Notes: generated from the sequence alone by a model not told the origin. Shown: positions 15,281-25,287, counted from the stretch's first letter. The stretch is 64,000 bases of DNA from Pseudomonadota bacterium (GCA_018241025.1 JAFEEQ010000004.1:310001-374000); one strand, 5' to 3'. Numbers and translations are program-made.

Positions 15281-15729
15281 CACAGGCCCGGCACGAACAG
15301 CGCCACGATCAGAAGGACGATCGCCAGCGTTCCGAAAAGCCAGACCAGCGTCCGCAGGCCTGGAACACCAAGCGCATAGAGCGGCCAATAGATCAGACGC
15401 GCCGCAAGATAGATCTCGCTTCCCCACACCGTCGCCCAATTGTGCCGCCCGACAGAAGCGAGCAGGAGCACTACGACTGCGAAGAACGGAAACGTCTCCA
15501 TGAAATTCCTGTAAGCACGTTCCAGGCGTCCGGCGACGGCACCGATCGGCGGCGACGGCTCATCGCGAGCGCCAACGTTCCAGCGGACTCCGCGCTGGCC
15601 GTTACCAATGCGCGCCGCGACCAGAAGCTGGAGCAGCCCTAGAACGATCGCCAGGCCGAGCATCGTGAACTCGGTGCTCAGGCCGCTCAGCGCAAATTCG
15701 AGCACTGGAATGGAATGACCGAAAGCCAT
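15280..15729 (-). CDS. MAPEG family membrane protein, paralogue (149 aa)
   Basis: Second MAPEG protein of the window. It keeps the paralogue signature GARDEPSPPIGAVAGRLER and YRNFMETFPFF and four hydrophobic helices. Compared with the 137-residue copy at 10957-11370 it has a longer N-terminus and is clearly diverged, so this is an old duplication or separate acquisition. Coupled through a one-base overlap to the 2OG oxygenase. Substrate unknown. Confidence 0.85.
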   Translation of the reverse strand: MAFGHSIPVLEFALSGLSTEFTMLGLAIVLGLLQLLVAARIGNGQRGVRWNVGARDEPSPPIGAVAGRLERAYRNFMETFPFFAVVVLLLASVGRHNWATVWGSEIYLAARLIYWPLYALGVPGLRTLVWLFGTLAIVLLIVALFVPGL

Positions 15730-15853
15730 GATTTCTCCCGTTTGCGGTCAGATTAGCGTGCCCGGTCCCGTCGTTCCACGGGTTCCCGCGCGGCATTAGT
15801 GGTTCATTGACCCGGCCTGTGACAGACTTGCCTGCCGTCGAAAGGGTAATCCC

Positions 15854-16069
15854 ATGCGCGCCGCCGCTCCGTTAGCCGTTGCCTGCCTGCTCGCTCTCGC
15901 CCTTTCGGGCTGTGCCGCGGTCAGCGTTGCCAGCACCGCGGTGGATGTCGCGACGACCGCGATCAGCACCACGGCCCATGTCGCCGGCAGCGCCGTCCGC
16001 ACGGCGGGCGATGTCGTATCGTCCGACGATGACGATCGCGATTCCGATCACGACGGCGACGACCGCTAG
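15854..16069 (+). CDS. small putative lipoprotein (71 aa)
   Basis: Signal peptide with a lipobox LSGC (Cys20), then an Ala/Val/Thr-rich segment (VSVASTAVDVATTAISTTAH) and an extremely acidic His/Asp tail (SSDDDDRDSDHDGDDR), which could bind cations. GAAAGGG precedes the ATG. It ends four bases from the convergent gloB stop. No named family; similar short alphaproteobacterial lipoproteins with VDVATTAIS repeats exist, from memory. Confidence 0.8.
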   Translation: MRAAAPLAVACLLALALSGCAAVSVASTAVDVATTAISTTAHVAGSAVRTAGDVVSSDDDDRDSDHDGDDR

Positions 16070-16072
16070 AGT

Positions 16073-16837
16073 TTAGAAATTGTCCTTGCGCTTGCGCGTC
16101 TCTGCGAACACGTCGACGTCGTCGGCGTGAATAAGGCCGAGCGACTTGCGGATTTCTGCCGACCCGGTTCGCAGGAAAGGGTTGGTGGCTTTCTCGAGCC
16201 CGATGGTGGTTGGAATCGTCGGCGCATCCATGGCACGTGCCGCATCCACCTCCCGCATCCGCGCCGTCAGGGCCTCATTGCCGGGCTCCAGCGTCAGCGC
16301 AAAGCGGCCGTTGCTCTGGGTGTATTCGTGGCCGCAATAGACCTTCGTCGCATCGGGTAGGGCCATCAGCTTCGACAGACTGGTCCACATCATCGCCGGC
16401 GTACCCTCGAACAACCGGCCACAGCCCATGGCGAATAGCGTATCGCCCGTGAATACTGCATCGTCGAAGACAAAGGCGATATGTGCACGGGTGTGAGCCG
16501 GGATCTCCAGCACCGGCACGCTGCGGCTTCCGAACTGCCAGGGCTTGGCCTCGCTCACACCTTCGTCGATGCCCGGGATGCGCTCGCGGTCCTTCTCCGG
16601 TCCGACCACCTTGGCGCTGTAAATCTCCTTGAGCGGCAGATTCCCGCCGGTGTGATCGAAGTGGTGATGCGTATTGAGAATATGTGTCGCCCTCCAGCCA
16701 TGACGCTCCAGCGCGGCCTTCACCGGCTCCGGCTCCGACGGGTCGACCACCGCCGTCAGCCCGGCCTCGGCATCATGAATCAGGTAGGCGTAGTTGTCTT
16801 TGAGACAAGGGACGAGTTCGATCGAAAGCGCGGTCAT
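16073..16837 (-). CDS. gloB: hydroxyacylglutathione hydrolase (glyoxalase II)
   Basis: Hydrolyses S-lactoylglutathione, second step of methylglyoxal detoxification. Metallo-beta-lactamase fold with the binuclear site THHHFDHTGGN (about 57-67), FTGDTLFAMGCGR (about 130-142) and the late VYCGHEYTQSN His. The C-terminal glutathione-binding helices end EIRKSLGL. 254 residues is normal. Divergent from the methyltransferase at 16918, the standard alphaproteobacterial arrangement. Confidence 0.95.
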   Translation of the reverse strand: MTALSIELVPCLKDNYAYLIHDAEAGLTAVVDPSEPEPVKAALERHGWRATHILNTHHHFDHTGGNLPLKEIYSAKVVGPEKDRERIPGIDEGVSEAKPWQFGSRSVPVLEIPAHTRAHIAFVFDDAVFTGDTLFAMGCGRLFEGTPAMMWTSLSKLMALPDATKVYCGHEYTQSNGRFALTLEPGNEALTARMREVDAARAMDAPTIPTTIGLEKATNPFLRTGSAEIRKSLGLIHADDVDVFAETRKRKDNF

Positions 16838-16917
16838 GGGCGGGTTCCTTCCTTGGGCAGGCTATCAGCCGGCCACCCTGCGTTGAACCGGACGCGGCGT
16901 CGCGCTACGCAGGTGCC

Positions 16918-17643
16918 ATGCTGCTGGATGCCGCCGAACTTGCGGACTTCTACGAAAGTCCGATGGGACTTCTGACGCGGCGCATTATTGCCCGACAGTT
17001 GCGAACAACCTGGCCCGAAACGCGCGGTGCCAGCGTTCTGGGGTATGGCTTTGCCGTGCCCTATCTGCGTGTCTTCCAGGGCGAAGCGGAGCGGGTTGTC
17101 GCTGCCATGCCAGCCCATCAGGGTGTAGTTGCGTGGCCGCCAGACCGCCCGCTCTCGACCCTTGTCGACGAAGATGCCTTGCCGTTTCCGGATGGTTTCT
17201 TCAACCGGATACTTGTCGTTCACGGCATCGAGGGAGCCGAGGCGGCCCGGCCACTTCTGCGCCAGCTGTGGCGCATTCTGGCGCCGGATGGCCGGCTCCT
17301 CCTCGTTGCCGCCAATCGCGCAAGCCTCTGGGCCCAACTCGAGCGTTCTCCGTTCGCGATCGGCCGGCCGTTCTCGCGCGGCGAACTCGACCGCTTGTTG
17401 CGCAGTGCGCTCTTCGAGCCATTGAGCTGGAGCCGAGCGCTCTACGTCCCTCCCTTTCGCGGACGGCGGCTGGCACGGACAGGCATGGGCTGGGATCGTG
17501 TCTTACGCCGCATTGCACCAGGGCTGTCCGGTGTCCACATCGTCGAAGCTGGAAAGACATTTTACGGTGCTGTGCCGGTCAGGGCACGAAAATCCGCGCC
17601 CCAATGGAAGGCTGCACAACCGGCAGCGCTGCGCGACGGTTAA
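16918..17643 (+). CDS. SAM-dependent methyltransferase next to gloB
   Basis: 241-residue class I methyltransferase. The glycine motif is weak (ASVLGYGFAVPYLRVF, about 38-53), but the following LPFPDGFFNRILVVHGIE and LRQLWRILAPDGRLLLVAANR segments are typical motif II/III of the type-11 methyltransferases. Substrate unknown. Because it consistently lies divergent to gloB in alphaproteobacteria it may serve thiol or quinone metabolism, but that is only inference. The ATG at 16918 is 80 bases from the gloB start. Confidence 0.8.
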   Translation: MLLDAAELADFYESPMGLLTRRIIARQLRTTWPETRGASVLGYGFAVPYLRVFQGEAERVVAAMPAHQGVVAWPPDRPLSTLVDEDALPFPDGFFNRILVVHGIEGAEAARPLLRQLWRILAPDGRLLLVAANRASLWAQLERSPFAIGRPFSRGELDRLLRSALFEPLSWSRALYVPPFRGRRLARTGMGWDRVLRRIAPGLSGVHIVEAGKTFYGAVPVRARKSAPQWKAAQPAALRDG

Positions 17644-17809
17644 GTGACGTTTCGCTATACGCCGCTATTTTAATCTCACACTAAGGTGATACCTGCGCGC
17701 GTCGTTGGATGGCGTCATGCGCGTCATGCCCGGCACGTCGATAACCGCGCTAGTTCTGGAATTTTGCCATTGTTGCGGCCGCACAATTGCAGGCGTGTAA
17801 TGATCCCCG

Positions 17810-17824
17810 CCAATCAGTGATTGG
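17810..17824. promoter_or_regulatory. inverted repeat CCAATCA-G-TGATTGG
   Basis: Perfect 7-bp half-sites around one central base. It lies nine bases before a TACAAT -10-like hexamer (17833-17838), i.e. over the -35 region of a presumed promoter for the secreted protein at 17899. That location is what one expects of an operator or activator site. Confidence 0.35.
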
Positions 17825-17898
17825 AGACCTCTTACAATTTTCGGCTTCCTCCCCAAATCGAAAAGCGCCGGCGTATCCGGCTTCAACAGGAGGAAGAA

Positions 17899-18168
17899 AT
17901 GACGTTCGCCAAAACCGCTGCCACGGCTGCCGTTCTGAGTCTGATGCTCGGAGGCACCGCTGCAATGGCGGCTGAGCAGTCGACCGCAATCGGCTGTATG
18001 CACATGTCGAAGAAGGTCACGGCTGCGCTGCAGTCCAAGCAGGATGCGCCGAACTACGCTGCGGCGCGCGAACAGGCCGATACGGCCAAGGCCTTCTGCT
18101 CGCAGGGCATGTACGGCCCCGGCGTGCAGGGTTACGAGAAAGTTCTCGAGATGCTCGGCGTCAGCTAA
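17899..18168 (+). CDS. small secreted protein (89 aa)
   Basis: Strong ribosome site AGGAGG before the ATG at 17899 and a signal peptide ending AAMAAEQ (about residue 27), so the mature periplasmic protein has about 62 residues, two cysteines (GCMHMSKKV and AFCSQGMYG) that could form a disulfide, and a helical AAREQADTAK segment. Function unknown. It sits behind a 255-base gap with a palindromic site and is followed by a hairpin, so it is probably a single-gene transcript. Confidence 0.8.
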   Translation: MTFAKTAATAAVLSLMLGGTAAMAAEQSTAIGCMHMSKKVTAALQSKQDAPNYAAAREQADTAKAFCSQGMYGPGVQGYEKVLEMLGVS

Positions 18169-18182
18169 TCGTCCAGACGAAT

Positions 18183-18209
18183 GGGCGGCCTTTGCGCGAT
18201 TGGCCGCCC
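18183..18209. terminator. shared hairpin between convergent genes
   Basis: GGGCGGCC (18183-18190) and GGCCGCCC (18202-18209) form a perfect 8-bp stem with an 11-base loop between the secreted-protein gene and the convergent metW. There is no clear T-run on either strand, so termination strength is uncertain. Confidence 0.45.
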
Positions 18210-18240
18210 GTTCGCAGAATTGGCCCGCCCAACCGTCGCT

Positions 18241-18849
18241 TCAATGCCGGCCGTGAAGCAGAAAGATGGCTCCCTCGGCGAGGATATTCGGCCCCCAGGC
18301 TTCTGCGCGCATGGCGCGTGTCTGTCCGGCCTCGTTTAACGCGAGCGCCCGTTCGATGGATGCGCCATTTGACTTCGCAAGCGCCACGAAGTCCGCGATC
18401 GTGCAGAGATGGATGTTTGGCGTGTCGTACCATTCATAATCGAGCGCCTGCGTTCGCGGCATCCGTCCACCCAGCAGCAGCGACACCCGGATCCGCCAGT
18501 GCCCGAAGTTCGGCAGCGATATGATTGTCCGGCGCCCGATGCGCAGGAGTTGGCCGAGGACTTGGCTCGGGTTGCGCGTGGCCTGGATGGTCAGGCTCAG
18601 GATCGATATGTCGAACGCGGCTGCCGGATACTCGATCAGGTCGGTATCGGCATCGCCCTGCATGACCGGAAGTCCGCGCGCGACACAGGCATTCACCTTT
18701 TGCTGAATGAGCTCGATTCCACGTCCGTCGACCTGCTTGGTGGTCGCCAGGTGCTCTAGCAGCGCACCATCGCCGCACCCGACATCCAGCACACGTGCAC
18801 CGACGGGAATCATTTCGGCAATGGCCGCAAGATCCGGACGCAGGCTCAT
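18241..18849 (-). CDS. metW: MetW, methionine biosynthesis methyltransferase-like
   Basis: 202 residues with the SAM-fold motif [17 protein letters not shown] near the N-terminus and the MetW hallmarks [12 protein letters not shown] and [16 protein letters not shown]. MetW is required together with MetX for O-acyl-homoserine formation in many proteobacteria. It overlaps metX by four bases (ATGA), so the two are made together. Confidence 0.93.
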   Translation of the reverse strand: MSLRPDLAAIAEMIPVGARVLDVGCGDGALLEHLATTKQVDGRGIELIQQKVNACVARGLPVMQGDADTDLIEYPAAAFDISILSLTIQATRNPSQVLGQLLRIGRRTIISLPNFGHWRIRVSLLLGGRMPRTQALDYEWYDTPNIHLCTIADFVALAKSNGASIERALALNEAGQTRAMRAEAWGPNILAEGAIFLLHGRH

Positions 18850-19976
18850 GCGCCAACCGTATTTGCCACGGCGTTCAGGAAGCCGCGTACGGTCGTGAAC
18901 ATTTCCGGCTCGTCGAGCAGGAATGCATCGTGGCCACGATCCGTTTCGATCTCGACGAAGCTCACGGTTGCCGCATTTGCGTTCAGGGCATGTGCAACCA
19001 GCTTGTTCTCCGAAGTCGGGAACAGCCAGTCGCTGGTGAACGAAACGATCAGGAACCGCGTCTTGCTGCCATGAAATGCTTCGGCAAGCGTGCCGCCCTG
19101 TTCGGCGGCGAGATCGAAATAGTCCATCGCACGCGTGATGTAGAGATAGGAATTGGCGTCGAAACGGTCGACGAAGGTCATGCCCTGGTGGCGCAGATAG
19201 GATTCGATCTGGAAGTCCGGGCCGAAGCCGAACGAGATTTGCTCACGGTTCTGGAGATTGCGGCCGAATTTGCGCTGCAGCGCTGCTTCCGACAGATAGG
19301 TGATGTGCGCGGCCATGCGCGCAACTGCGAGACCCTTGGCCGGCATCGTGCCATGCAGCTGGTATGTGCCGTTCTTCCAGTCTGGGTCTGCCATGATCGC
19401 CTGGCGCCCGACTTCGTGGAACGCGATGTTCTGGGCCGAATGGCGTGCCGCACAAGCGATCGGCACGGCGCTGACCACACGCTCGGGAAAGCTGGCAGCC
19501 CATTGCAGCACCTGCATCCCGCCCATCGAGCCGCCGATGACGGAAAGGACTTTTTCGATGCCGAGATGGTCGAGCAGCATCGCCTGCGCCCTCACCATGT
19601 CCCGGATGGTCACGACCGGAAAGGACAGGCCATAGGGTTTGCCGGTTTCGGGATTGGTCTCGGCCGGCCCGGTCGTGCCCATGCAGCCGCCGACGACGTT
19701 CGAGCAGATGACAAAGAAGCGGTCGGTATCGATCGGCTTGCCAGGACCAACCATGGTTTCCCACCAACCCGGTTTCCCGGTGACCGGATGATCCGATGCC
19801 GCAAACTGGTCGCCGGTCAGCGCATGGCAAATCAATACGGCATTGCTGCGCGCCGCGTTCAACGTGCCGTAGGTCATATAGGCGATGGTGATGGGGCTGA
19901 GCGTCTTGCCGCAATCCAGCGTCAGCGGCGTGTCCAGCGTGACGGCATGACCGATCTCGGCATCGGCAGCGGTCAC
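18846..19976 (-). CDS. metX: homoserine O-acetyl/succinyltransferase
   Basis: Activates homoserine for methionine synthesis. Alpha/beta hydrolase fold with the nucleophile Ser in [14 protein letters not shown], the oxyanion/GHxLTGD segment [11 protein letters not shown] and the catalytic His in [15 protein letters not shown]. The open frame reaches back to a TTG at 20114, but the conserved family start is [17 protein letters not shown], so the GTG at 19976 is preferred (376 residues, usual size). Acyl donor cannot be read reliably. Divergent from the chorismate mutase gene; no SAM-type riboswitch could be seen in the gap. Confidence 0.9.
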   Translation of the reverse strand: MTAADAEIGHAVTLDTPLTLDCGKTLSPITIAYMTYGTLNAARSNAVLICHALTGDQFAASDHPVTGKPGWWETMVGPGKPIDTDRFFVICSNVVGGCMGTTGPAETNPETGKPYGLSFPVVTIRDMVRAQAMLLDHLGIEKVLSVIGGSMGGMQVLQWAASFPERVVSAVPIACAARHSAQNIAFHEVGRQAIMADPDWKNGTYQLHGTMPAKGLAVARMAAHITYLSEAALQRKFGRNLQNREQISFGFGPDFQIESYLRHQGMTFVDRFDANSYLYITRAMDYFDLAAEQGGTLAEAFHGSKTRFLIVSFTSDWLFPTSENKLVAHALNANAATVSFVEIETDRGHDAFLLDEPEMFTTVRGFLNAVANTVGA

Positions 19977-20172
19977 GGGCCTGATGAATTTGGGCAGCTC
20001 GGCCAATCGCGTTCCAGTCCATTGGGCAAGGGCGGGTTTGCTAAGGCCAGCGGGCGGCGCTGTCAAACCGCAGGACAGGTCTGCTTTGATTTTGCCGGTC
20101 CCCACCCTTATCAATACCGCCCCTTCGGCCAGCGCCGGGGATTAACTATCGAACAGACAGGTTTTTCACGGA

Positions 20173-20982
20173 ATGCCGCCGCGCAAGCCCAAATCGGACG
20201 ATCTTCCTGCCCAGCTCGATGCACTGGACGACAAGATCCACGACCTGCTGATGCGCCGAGCGAAGCTGGCTGTTGCCAGCGCGCCCGCCGAACAGGCCGT
20301 GCGCCTGCGTCGGCTCGCCTCCCGGCACAACGGCGAGATGCCGCTTGCGGTCGTGCTGCGGATCTGGCGCGAGATGATGGCCAATACCGCGCCAGGCCGC
20401 ACCGTGCATGTCTATGCCGCCGATCGCGCCGGCGTATTCCGCGATCTCGCCCGCGATCTCTTCGGCTCGCAGGTGGCGATGAAGAGCCATCTCTCCGCGG
20501 CGCCCATCGTCCATGAATGTGCCGCCGATCCTCAGGCTTTCGGTGTCGTCCCGCCGCCGGAAAGCGACGAGAATGCCCGCACCTGGTGGGCCCAACTCAC
20601 ACCCAGCGGGCAACCCGGTCCGCGCATCGTTGCAGTCCTGCCGCTGTCGGGCGCCGAACAGCCGGCGGCCTATGTCGTCGGTACGATCGAGCCGCAGCCG
20701 AGCGGCGACGACACCACGATGCTCCTGCTGGAATCCGAAGACACGCTCAGCCTGACCCGGCTGCAGATGCTCCTGAAACAGGGCGGGCTCGAATCCAAGC
20801 TCGTGGCCATCAGCCGCGACGCCGCCAAAAGCCCGCTGCGGCTCCATCTGCTGGAAGTCGCCGGGTTCCTCACGGACGACGATGCACGGCTTGGCGCCCT
20901 GCGCGAACAGGCGGGCGACTCGATCCAGCGCATCGTTTCCGTCGGTTGCTACGCCAATCCGCTTCGACAGGCCACGTCATGA
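20173..20982 (+). CDS. chorismate mutase (AroQ domain) protein
   Basis: 269 residues. The N-terminal 95 residues form an all-helical AroQ chorismate mutase: [20 protein letters not shown] and the later helix [12 protein letters not shown]. The remainder is a divergent regulatory-type region (VVGTIEPQ...; [15 protein letters not shown]) that may be ACT-like. It converts chorismate to prephenate. Its stop overlaps the hisC start (ATGA), and tyrA follows, so the three form an aromatic amino acid operon. Confidence 0.85.
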   Translation: MPPRKPKSDDLPAQLDALDDKIHDLLMRRAKLAVASAPAEQAVRLRRLASRHNGEMPLAVVLRIWREMMANTAPGRTVHVYAADRAGVFRDLARDLFGSQVAMKSHLSAAPIVHECAADPQAFGVVPPPESDENARTWWAQLTPSGQPGPRIVAVLPLSGAEQPAAYVVGTIEPQPSGDDTTMLLLESEDTLSLTRLQMLLKQGGLESKLVAISRDAAKSPLRLHLLEVAGFLTDDDARLGALREQAGDSIQRIVSVGCYANPLRQATS

Positions 20983-22064
20983 CGCTCACGCCCAAGCCCG
21001 GCATCCTCGACATCGCGCCCTATATCGGCGGACGTAATGACATCGCCGGCGTCGCCAAGCCGATCAAGCTGTCGTCGAACGAATCGGCGCTCGGCGCCAG
21101 CCCGCTCGCGGTCGAGGCGTTCAAGTCGGTGGCGGGCGGTCTCGATCTCTATCCCGAAGGCAGCGCCAAGGTCCTGCGTGACGCAGTGGCCGAGGTCTAC
21201 GGGCTCGATCCCAATCGCATCGTCTGCGGCAACGGCTCCGACGAAATCCTCACCATGCTGGCACAAACCTATCTGCGCCCGGGCGATGAGGTCCTGTTCA
21301 GCGCCCACGGCTTCCTCGTCTACAAGATCGCCGCGCTGGCCAACAGCGCGACTCCGGTTATCGCGCCGGAAAAGGATTTCCGCACCGATGTCGACGCGAT
21401 GCTCGCCGCGGTCACGCCGAAGACGCGCGTGGTCTTCATCGCCAATCCCAACAACCCTACCGGCACCTATCTGCCGCATGAGGAAGTGCGCCGCCTGCAC
21501 GCCGGTCTGTCGCCGGATACGCTGCTGGTGATCGACGCGGCCTATGCCGAATATGTCCGCCGCAATGACTACGAAACCGGGATCGAGATGGTGTCGCGCT
21601 TCCCGAACGTCGTCATGACGCGGACCTTTTCCAAGATCTACGGTCTCGCGGGCTTGCGTGTTGGCTGGTCCTACTGCCCGGCTGAGGTTGCCGATGCACT
21701 CAACCGCATCCGCGGCCCGTTCAATGTCTCGGTCCCGGCGCAGAAGGCGGCGGCCGCCGCGTTACGCGATCGCAAGCACATCGAAGCGAGCTTCGCCCAC
21801 AACGAAACCTGGCGCGACTGGCTCACCACCGAAATCCGAAAGCTCGGCTTCGCGGTAGGCGACAGCGTCGGCAATTTCATCCTCATCCGGTTCACCTCTG
21901 AACAGCAGGCGAAGGACGCCGACAGCTTCCTGTCGTCGCGCGGCTTGATCCTACGCGGTGTCGCGGCCTATGGCCTCGGCGATTGCCTGCGACTCACCGT
22001 CGGGCCTGAGGCGGCCAATCGCGCCGTCGTCGCGGCGCTGGCTGACTTTGCGGCACGCAAATGA
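20979..22064 (+). CDS. hisC: histidinol-phosphate / aromatic aminotransferase
   Basis: 361-residue fold type I PLP enzyme. Visible: [11 protein letters not shown] (substrate/phosphate loop), [10 protein letters not shown], the PLP-lysine motif [15 protein letters not shown] and C-terminal GNFILIRF and LRLTVG. In this genomic position between chorismate mutase and tyrA it may also transaminate prephenate or aromatic keto acids. ATG at 20979 overlaps the upstream stop by four bases. Confidence 0.93.
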   Translation: MTLTPKPGILDIAPYIGGRNDIAGVAKPIKLSSNESALGASPLAVEAFKSVAGGLDLYPEGSAKVLRDAVAEVYGLDPNRIVCGNGSDEILTMLAQTYLRPGDEVLFSAHGFLVYKIAALANSATPVIAPEKDFRTDVDAMLAAVTPKTRVVFIANPNNPTGTYLPHEEVRRLHAGLSPDTLLVIDAAYAEYVRRNDYETGIEMVSRFPNVVMTRTFSKIYGLAGLRVGWSYCPAEVADALNRIRGPFNVSVPAQKAAAAALRDRKHIEASFAHNETWRDWLTTEIRKLGFAVGDSVGNFILIRFTSEQQAKDADSFLSSRGLILRGVAAYGLGDCLRLTVGPEAANRAVVAALADFAARK

Positions 22065-23017
22065 CCAAGCCTCTGTTTGGCCGCGTTGCGATCATCGGTA
22101 TCGGCCTGATCGGCTCATCCGTGGCGCGCTCCGCGCGCCGCGGTCATCTCGCCGGCCACATCGTCGGCTTCGATCGCAAAGCCGTGCTCAAAGCCGCCAG
22201 GCCCTTCGGCTTCGCCGATACGCTCACCGACAGCATCGCCGTCGCCGTGAAGGATGCCGATCTCATCATCCTGGCAACGCCGGTTGGTGCCTATGGCGCG
22301 CTGGCGAAAGCGATGGCGCCGCATTTGAGGCCCGGCGCCATCGTCAGCGATGTCGGCTCCGTCAAAGGCGCGGTGGTTTCCGATGTCGGACCGCATATCC
22401 CCAAAGGCGTACACTTCATTCCCGCCCACCCCATCGCCGGTACCGAGCGATCCGGCCCCGATGCCGGCTTTGCCGAGTTGTTCGACGGGCGCTGGTGCAT
22501 CCTCACCCCGCCCAAGGGCGCCAAGACGGGCGCCGTTACGAACCTCAAGCGATTCTGGGAAGGGCTCGGCAGCAAGGTCGACATCATGGATGCGAAGCAT
22601 CACGATCTCGTCCTCGCCGTCACAAGCCACGTTCCGCATCTCATCGCCTACAATATCGTCGGCACCGCCGATGACCTGCGCAGCGTCACCCAGGGTGAAG
22701 TGATCAAATACTCTGCCGGCGGCTTTCGCGATTTCACCCGCATCGCTGCCTCCGATCCCACGATGTGGCGTGACGTCTTCCTCAACAATCGCGAAGCGGT
22801 CCTCGAAGTGCTTGGTCGTTTCTCTGAGGACCTGAGCGCGCTGCAGCGACAGATTCGCTGGGGCGAGGGCGAGGCACTCTATGCCCTCTTCAGCCGCACC
22901 CGTGCGATCCGGCGCAGTATCGTCGATGCCGGCCAGGACAGTGCGGCGGTGAACTTCGGCCGTAATGCGCCTGCGCCGAAGCCAAAGAAAGCCGCCAAGA
23001 AGACGAAGCGCCGCTAG
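22061..23017 (+). CDS. tyrA: prephenate/arogenate dehydrogenase
   Basis: Oxidatively decarboxylates prephenate or arogenate on the way to tyrosine. N-terminal Rossmann motif [19 protein letters not shown], the substrate-binding [14 protein letters not shown] (about 126-139), and helical C-terminal dimer domain ([18 protein letters not shown]). 318 residues. A short Lys/Pro-rich tail ([15 protein letters not shown]) is unusual. ATGA overlap with hisC; overlaps the convergent DUF2125 gene by four bases. Confidence 0.93.
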   Translation: MTKPLFGRVAIIGIGLIGSSVARSARRGHLAGHIVGFDRKAVLKAARPFGFADTLTDSIAVAVKDADLIILATPVGAYGALAKAMAPHLRPGAIVSDVGSVKGAVVSDVGPHIPKGVHFIPAHPIAGTERSGPDAGFAELFDGRWCILTPPKGAKTGAVTNLKRFWEGLGSKVDIMDAKHHDLVLAVTSHVPHLIAYNIVGTADDLRSVTQGEVIKYSAGGFRDFTRIAASDPTMWRDVFLNNREAVLEVLGRFSEDLSALQRQIRWGEGEALYALFSRTRAIRRSIVDAGQDSAAVNFGRNAPAPKPKKAAKKTKRR

Positions 23018-24039
23018 TAGAGCGGCTCTTCCGTTGTCGCGGGTACATCGCCGACGCTGACGATCCCGGCATTGAACCCAACGACTGCGCCCATCCGGCC
23101 ATCGGCGGTTGCCCCCGCCTTTGCTGCGCGTGACAGCAACGCTGGGACAAGTCCGCGGAAACTGTCGCCGGCCTGTCCGCTCTGTCTTGCACGATCGACC
23201 ACGCGGTCGAACCCGGCGATTTTGAAGTCGAGCAGACCGCTGACGGAGTGCTTGTCATCCAGCATCAACGTTCCTTTGCCCATGGTGCTTAGGTGCGCCC
23301 AGTCGATCTGCACGCTCGCGACCCGCAATTGGCCGTTGCCCTTGCGCCAGTTCTCAAGCGCCCCCGTCCAGTCGGTCGTGCCGGCCCGCAAGCCGTCGAA
23401 TGCCTTCGCGGGAAACGCTGTCGCATCGATCCGCACCTGTTTGATGTCGGGGCCGAGCGCGCCGGTCAGCGCCGGCGACAGGCGCACCGCATCGGCACCG
23501 GCGGCGATGTCGATGCCGTGCCCCTCCGGCGCGACCCGCGCATGGATTTGCGCCCGCCCGGCGGTCAGTGCCGGCGATCCGAATCCGACCAGGTCGATGT
23601 CGAGACGGCTGAGGCCCGTCTTGCCCATGATCGCGCTGGCATGTAGCTCACCGGTCTCGAACGGCATGACATGTTTGTGGCCCTCAAGATCGGTCCAGCT
23701 TGCCTGCTGATGCCCGGCGATCTCGAATATCATCTGCTCGCGGCCATAGGTCAGGGCGTGCAGCGCGAACTTCTCTGCTTTCCAGCTCGAGGGCCCATGC
23801 GGCGTCGCGACAGTCAGCGTCACACCGTCGAGCTCGACATCGAGATTGAACGGAAACCCGCTCACGCTCTTCGAGGTGAAGCTCAAGGTCACGCCGGGAA
23901 TCGCCTCGCGCCCGTTGAGAGCGTCGAGCTTCTTCGAAAGCGCGCTCGCGACGATCCACCAATAGGTTCCGGCGCCTGCCGCGAGCAGCAGGAACAGCGC
24001 CAACGGGGCATAGAGAAAGAAGCGGCTGGAATACTTCAT
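23014..24039 (-). CDS. DUF2125 membrane-anchored protein
   Basis: 341 residues with one N-terminal membrane anchor (FFLYAPLALFLLLAAGAGTYWWIV) and a long periplasmic beta-rich domain typical of DUF2125 (GVTLSFTSKSVSGFPFNLDVEL). Function is not known; the repeated beta pattern resembles lipid-transport/AsmA-like proteins. In alphaproteobacteria it is regularly convergent with tyrA, as here. Confidence 0.85.
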   Translation of the reverse strand: MKYSSRFFLYAPLALFLLLAAGAGTYWWIVASALSKKLDALNGREAIPGVTLSFTSKSVSGFPFNLDVELDGVTLTVATPHGPSSWKAEKFALHALTYGREQMIFEIAGHQQASWTDLEGHKHVMPFETGELHASAIMGKTGLSRLDIDLVGFGSPALTAGRAQIHARVAPEGHGIDIAAGADAVRLSPALTGALGPDIKQVRIDATAFPAKAFDGLRAGTTDWTGALENWRKGNGQLRVASVQIDWAHLSTMGKGTLMLDDKHSVSGLLDFKIAGFDRVVDRARQSGQAGDSFRGLVPALLSRAAKAGATADGRMGAVVGFNAGIVSVGDVPATTEEPLY

Positions 24040-24050
24040 GGGCGCGGACG

Positions 24051-25277
24051 CTATCCGGTTTTAAGCGCGTCTGCCGGGAACAGGATGTCGCGCACCGCAC
24101 CCAGCCTGGCCTGCCGCGCCAGTTCGCGTTCCAGCTTGGCCTTGCGACGGGCGGTCAGCTTGAAACGCGGTTCCAGCCACAGCGCCTTCACCGCCAGCCG
24201 GTCCTTGTCGCGCTCGGCCTTCATGTCGATGCGTCCGACAAAGCGAGAGTCCTCCAGCAGTGGAAAGACGTAATAGCCGTATTTCCGCTTATGCGCCGGC
24301 ACGAAGATCTCGATGGTGTAGTCGAAGCCGAATATGCGTTCTGCCCGTGACCGGTCGCGCAGCACCGGATCGAAAGGCGACAATACGCGCAAGCGCGAGG
24401 TGGGCGCCGGCAGTTGTTTGACTTCATCCTCGATGCTTGGTCGCGCGACGCCATGGAACGGCCGGTGGCCGGGCGCGGCTTCCAGCACGACGTCGATCAG
24501 CCGCCCATTTTTCTTTTCGCGCTCGATCCAGGCATGTGTACCGGCAAGCGAAGCCATGGCCTGGGAATCCTTGAGCGAGGTAGTGGCCCAGAATTCGGCA
24601 ATCATTCGCGCCGTGCCCGCGCCCAGCCTTTCGAGCGCTTCCGCCGGCGCCCAATCGCGGGTGTCGCCGAGAGAGGGTTTGGCGTCCAGCAGCGGTTTAG
24701 GGATCACGCGCTCCGCCAAGTCGTAGACTTTTTCGAACCCTTCGCGCGCCACGACCGCGAGCTCACCAGTGCGCCACAGCCATTCCAGCGACGCCTTCGC
24801 CGGGCCCCAGCCCCACCACGGACCGGTGCGGCCGCCCAGATGCGCAAAGTCGCGTGCCATCGACGCGCCATGTGCCGCTATATGCTCACGTACGGTCTTG
24901 ATCGCGCGCACATCGCCGATGCGTTCGTGCCACGCCGCCTTGTTGGCCTTCGCGGCAGCAAAGCGATGACGCCAGTGCGGATAGAATTCGAGCGGGATCA
25001 GGCAGGAGTCGTGCGTCCAGTGCTCGAACAGCGCCGGCGCCGTCGCCTGCAGCTTGTCGAGATGGCGCGGGCGATAGCCGCTGTGCCGCGAGTAGAGAAT
25101 GTGATGCTGCGCCCGCTCGATGATCTTGATCGAATCGAGCTGGACATAGCCGAGCTTGTGGATCAGCGGTGCGACGGCTTTTGCACCGCCCTCCTGGCGC
25201 ACGCCGGAAAGCCCGTGCCGCGCCAGGATCAGCGCCCGCGCCTTGTCGTTGGGGATGACGAAAGGGGCCTTGTTCAA
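24051..25277 (-). CDS. YcaQ-like winged-helix DNA glycosylase
   Basis: 408 residues, HTH_42/DUF1006 family; YcaQ unhooks interstrand cross-links. The catalytic Gln-x-Asp motif is present (VQLDSIKIIERAQHHIL, Gln46 and Asp48), as are RHSGYRPRHLD and the C-terminal basic helices. The start is a TTG at 25277, ten bases after nrdJ stops; no nearby ATG exists and the N-terminus aligns with the family from there. It probably rides on the nrdJ transcript. Confidence 0.85.
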   Translation of the reverse strand: MNKAPFVIPNDKARALILARHGLSGVRQEGGAKAVAPLIHKLGYVQLDSIKIIERAQHHILYSRHSGYRPRHLDKLQATAPALFEHWTHDSCLIPLEFYPHWRHRFAAAKANKAAWHERIGDVRAIKTVREHIAAHGASMARDFAHLGGRTGPWWGWGPAKASLEWLWRTGELAVVAREGFEKVYDLAERVIPKPLLDAKPSLGDTRDWAPAEALERLGAGTARMIAEFWATTSLKDSQAMASLAGTHAWIEREKKNGRLIDVVLEAAPGHRPFHGVARPSIEDEVKQLPAPTSRLRVLSPFDPVLRDRSRAERIFGFDYTIEIFVPAHKRKYGYYVFPLLEDSRFVGRIDMKAERDKDRLAVKALWLEPRFKLTARRKAKLERELARQARLGAVRDILFPADALKTG

Positions 25278-25287
25278 GCGACGCCCG

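Noticed and set aside
18795..20110. Long plus-strand frame antisense to metX (running on into the chorismate mutase gene)
   Set aside because: Out of frame with both genes, Arg/His-rich, lacks a domain.
19977..20172. SAM-II riboswitch upstream of metX
   Set aside because: Looked for the pseudoknot elements on the minus strand and saw none; cannot exclude a divergent form without a covariance search.
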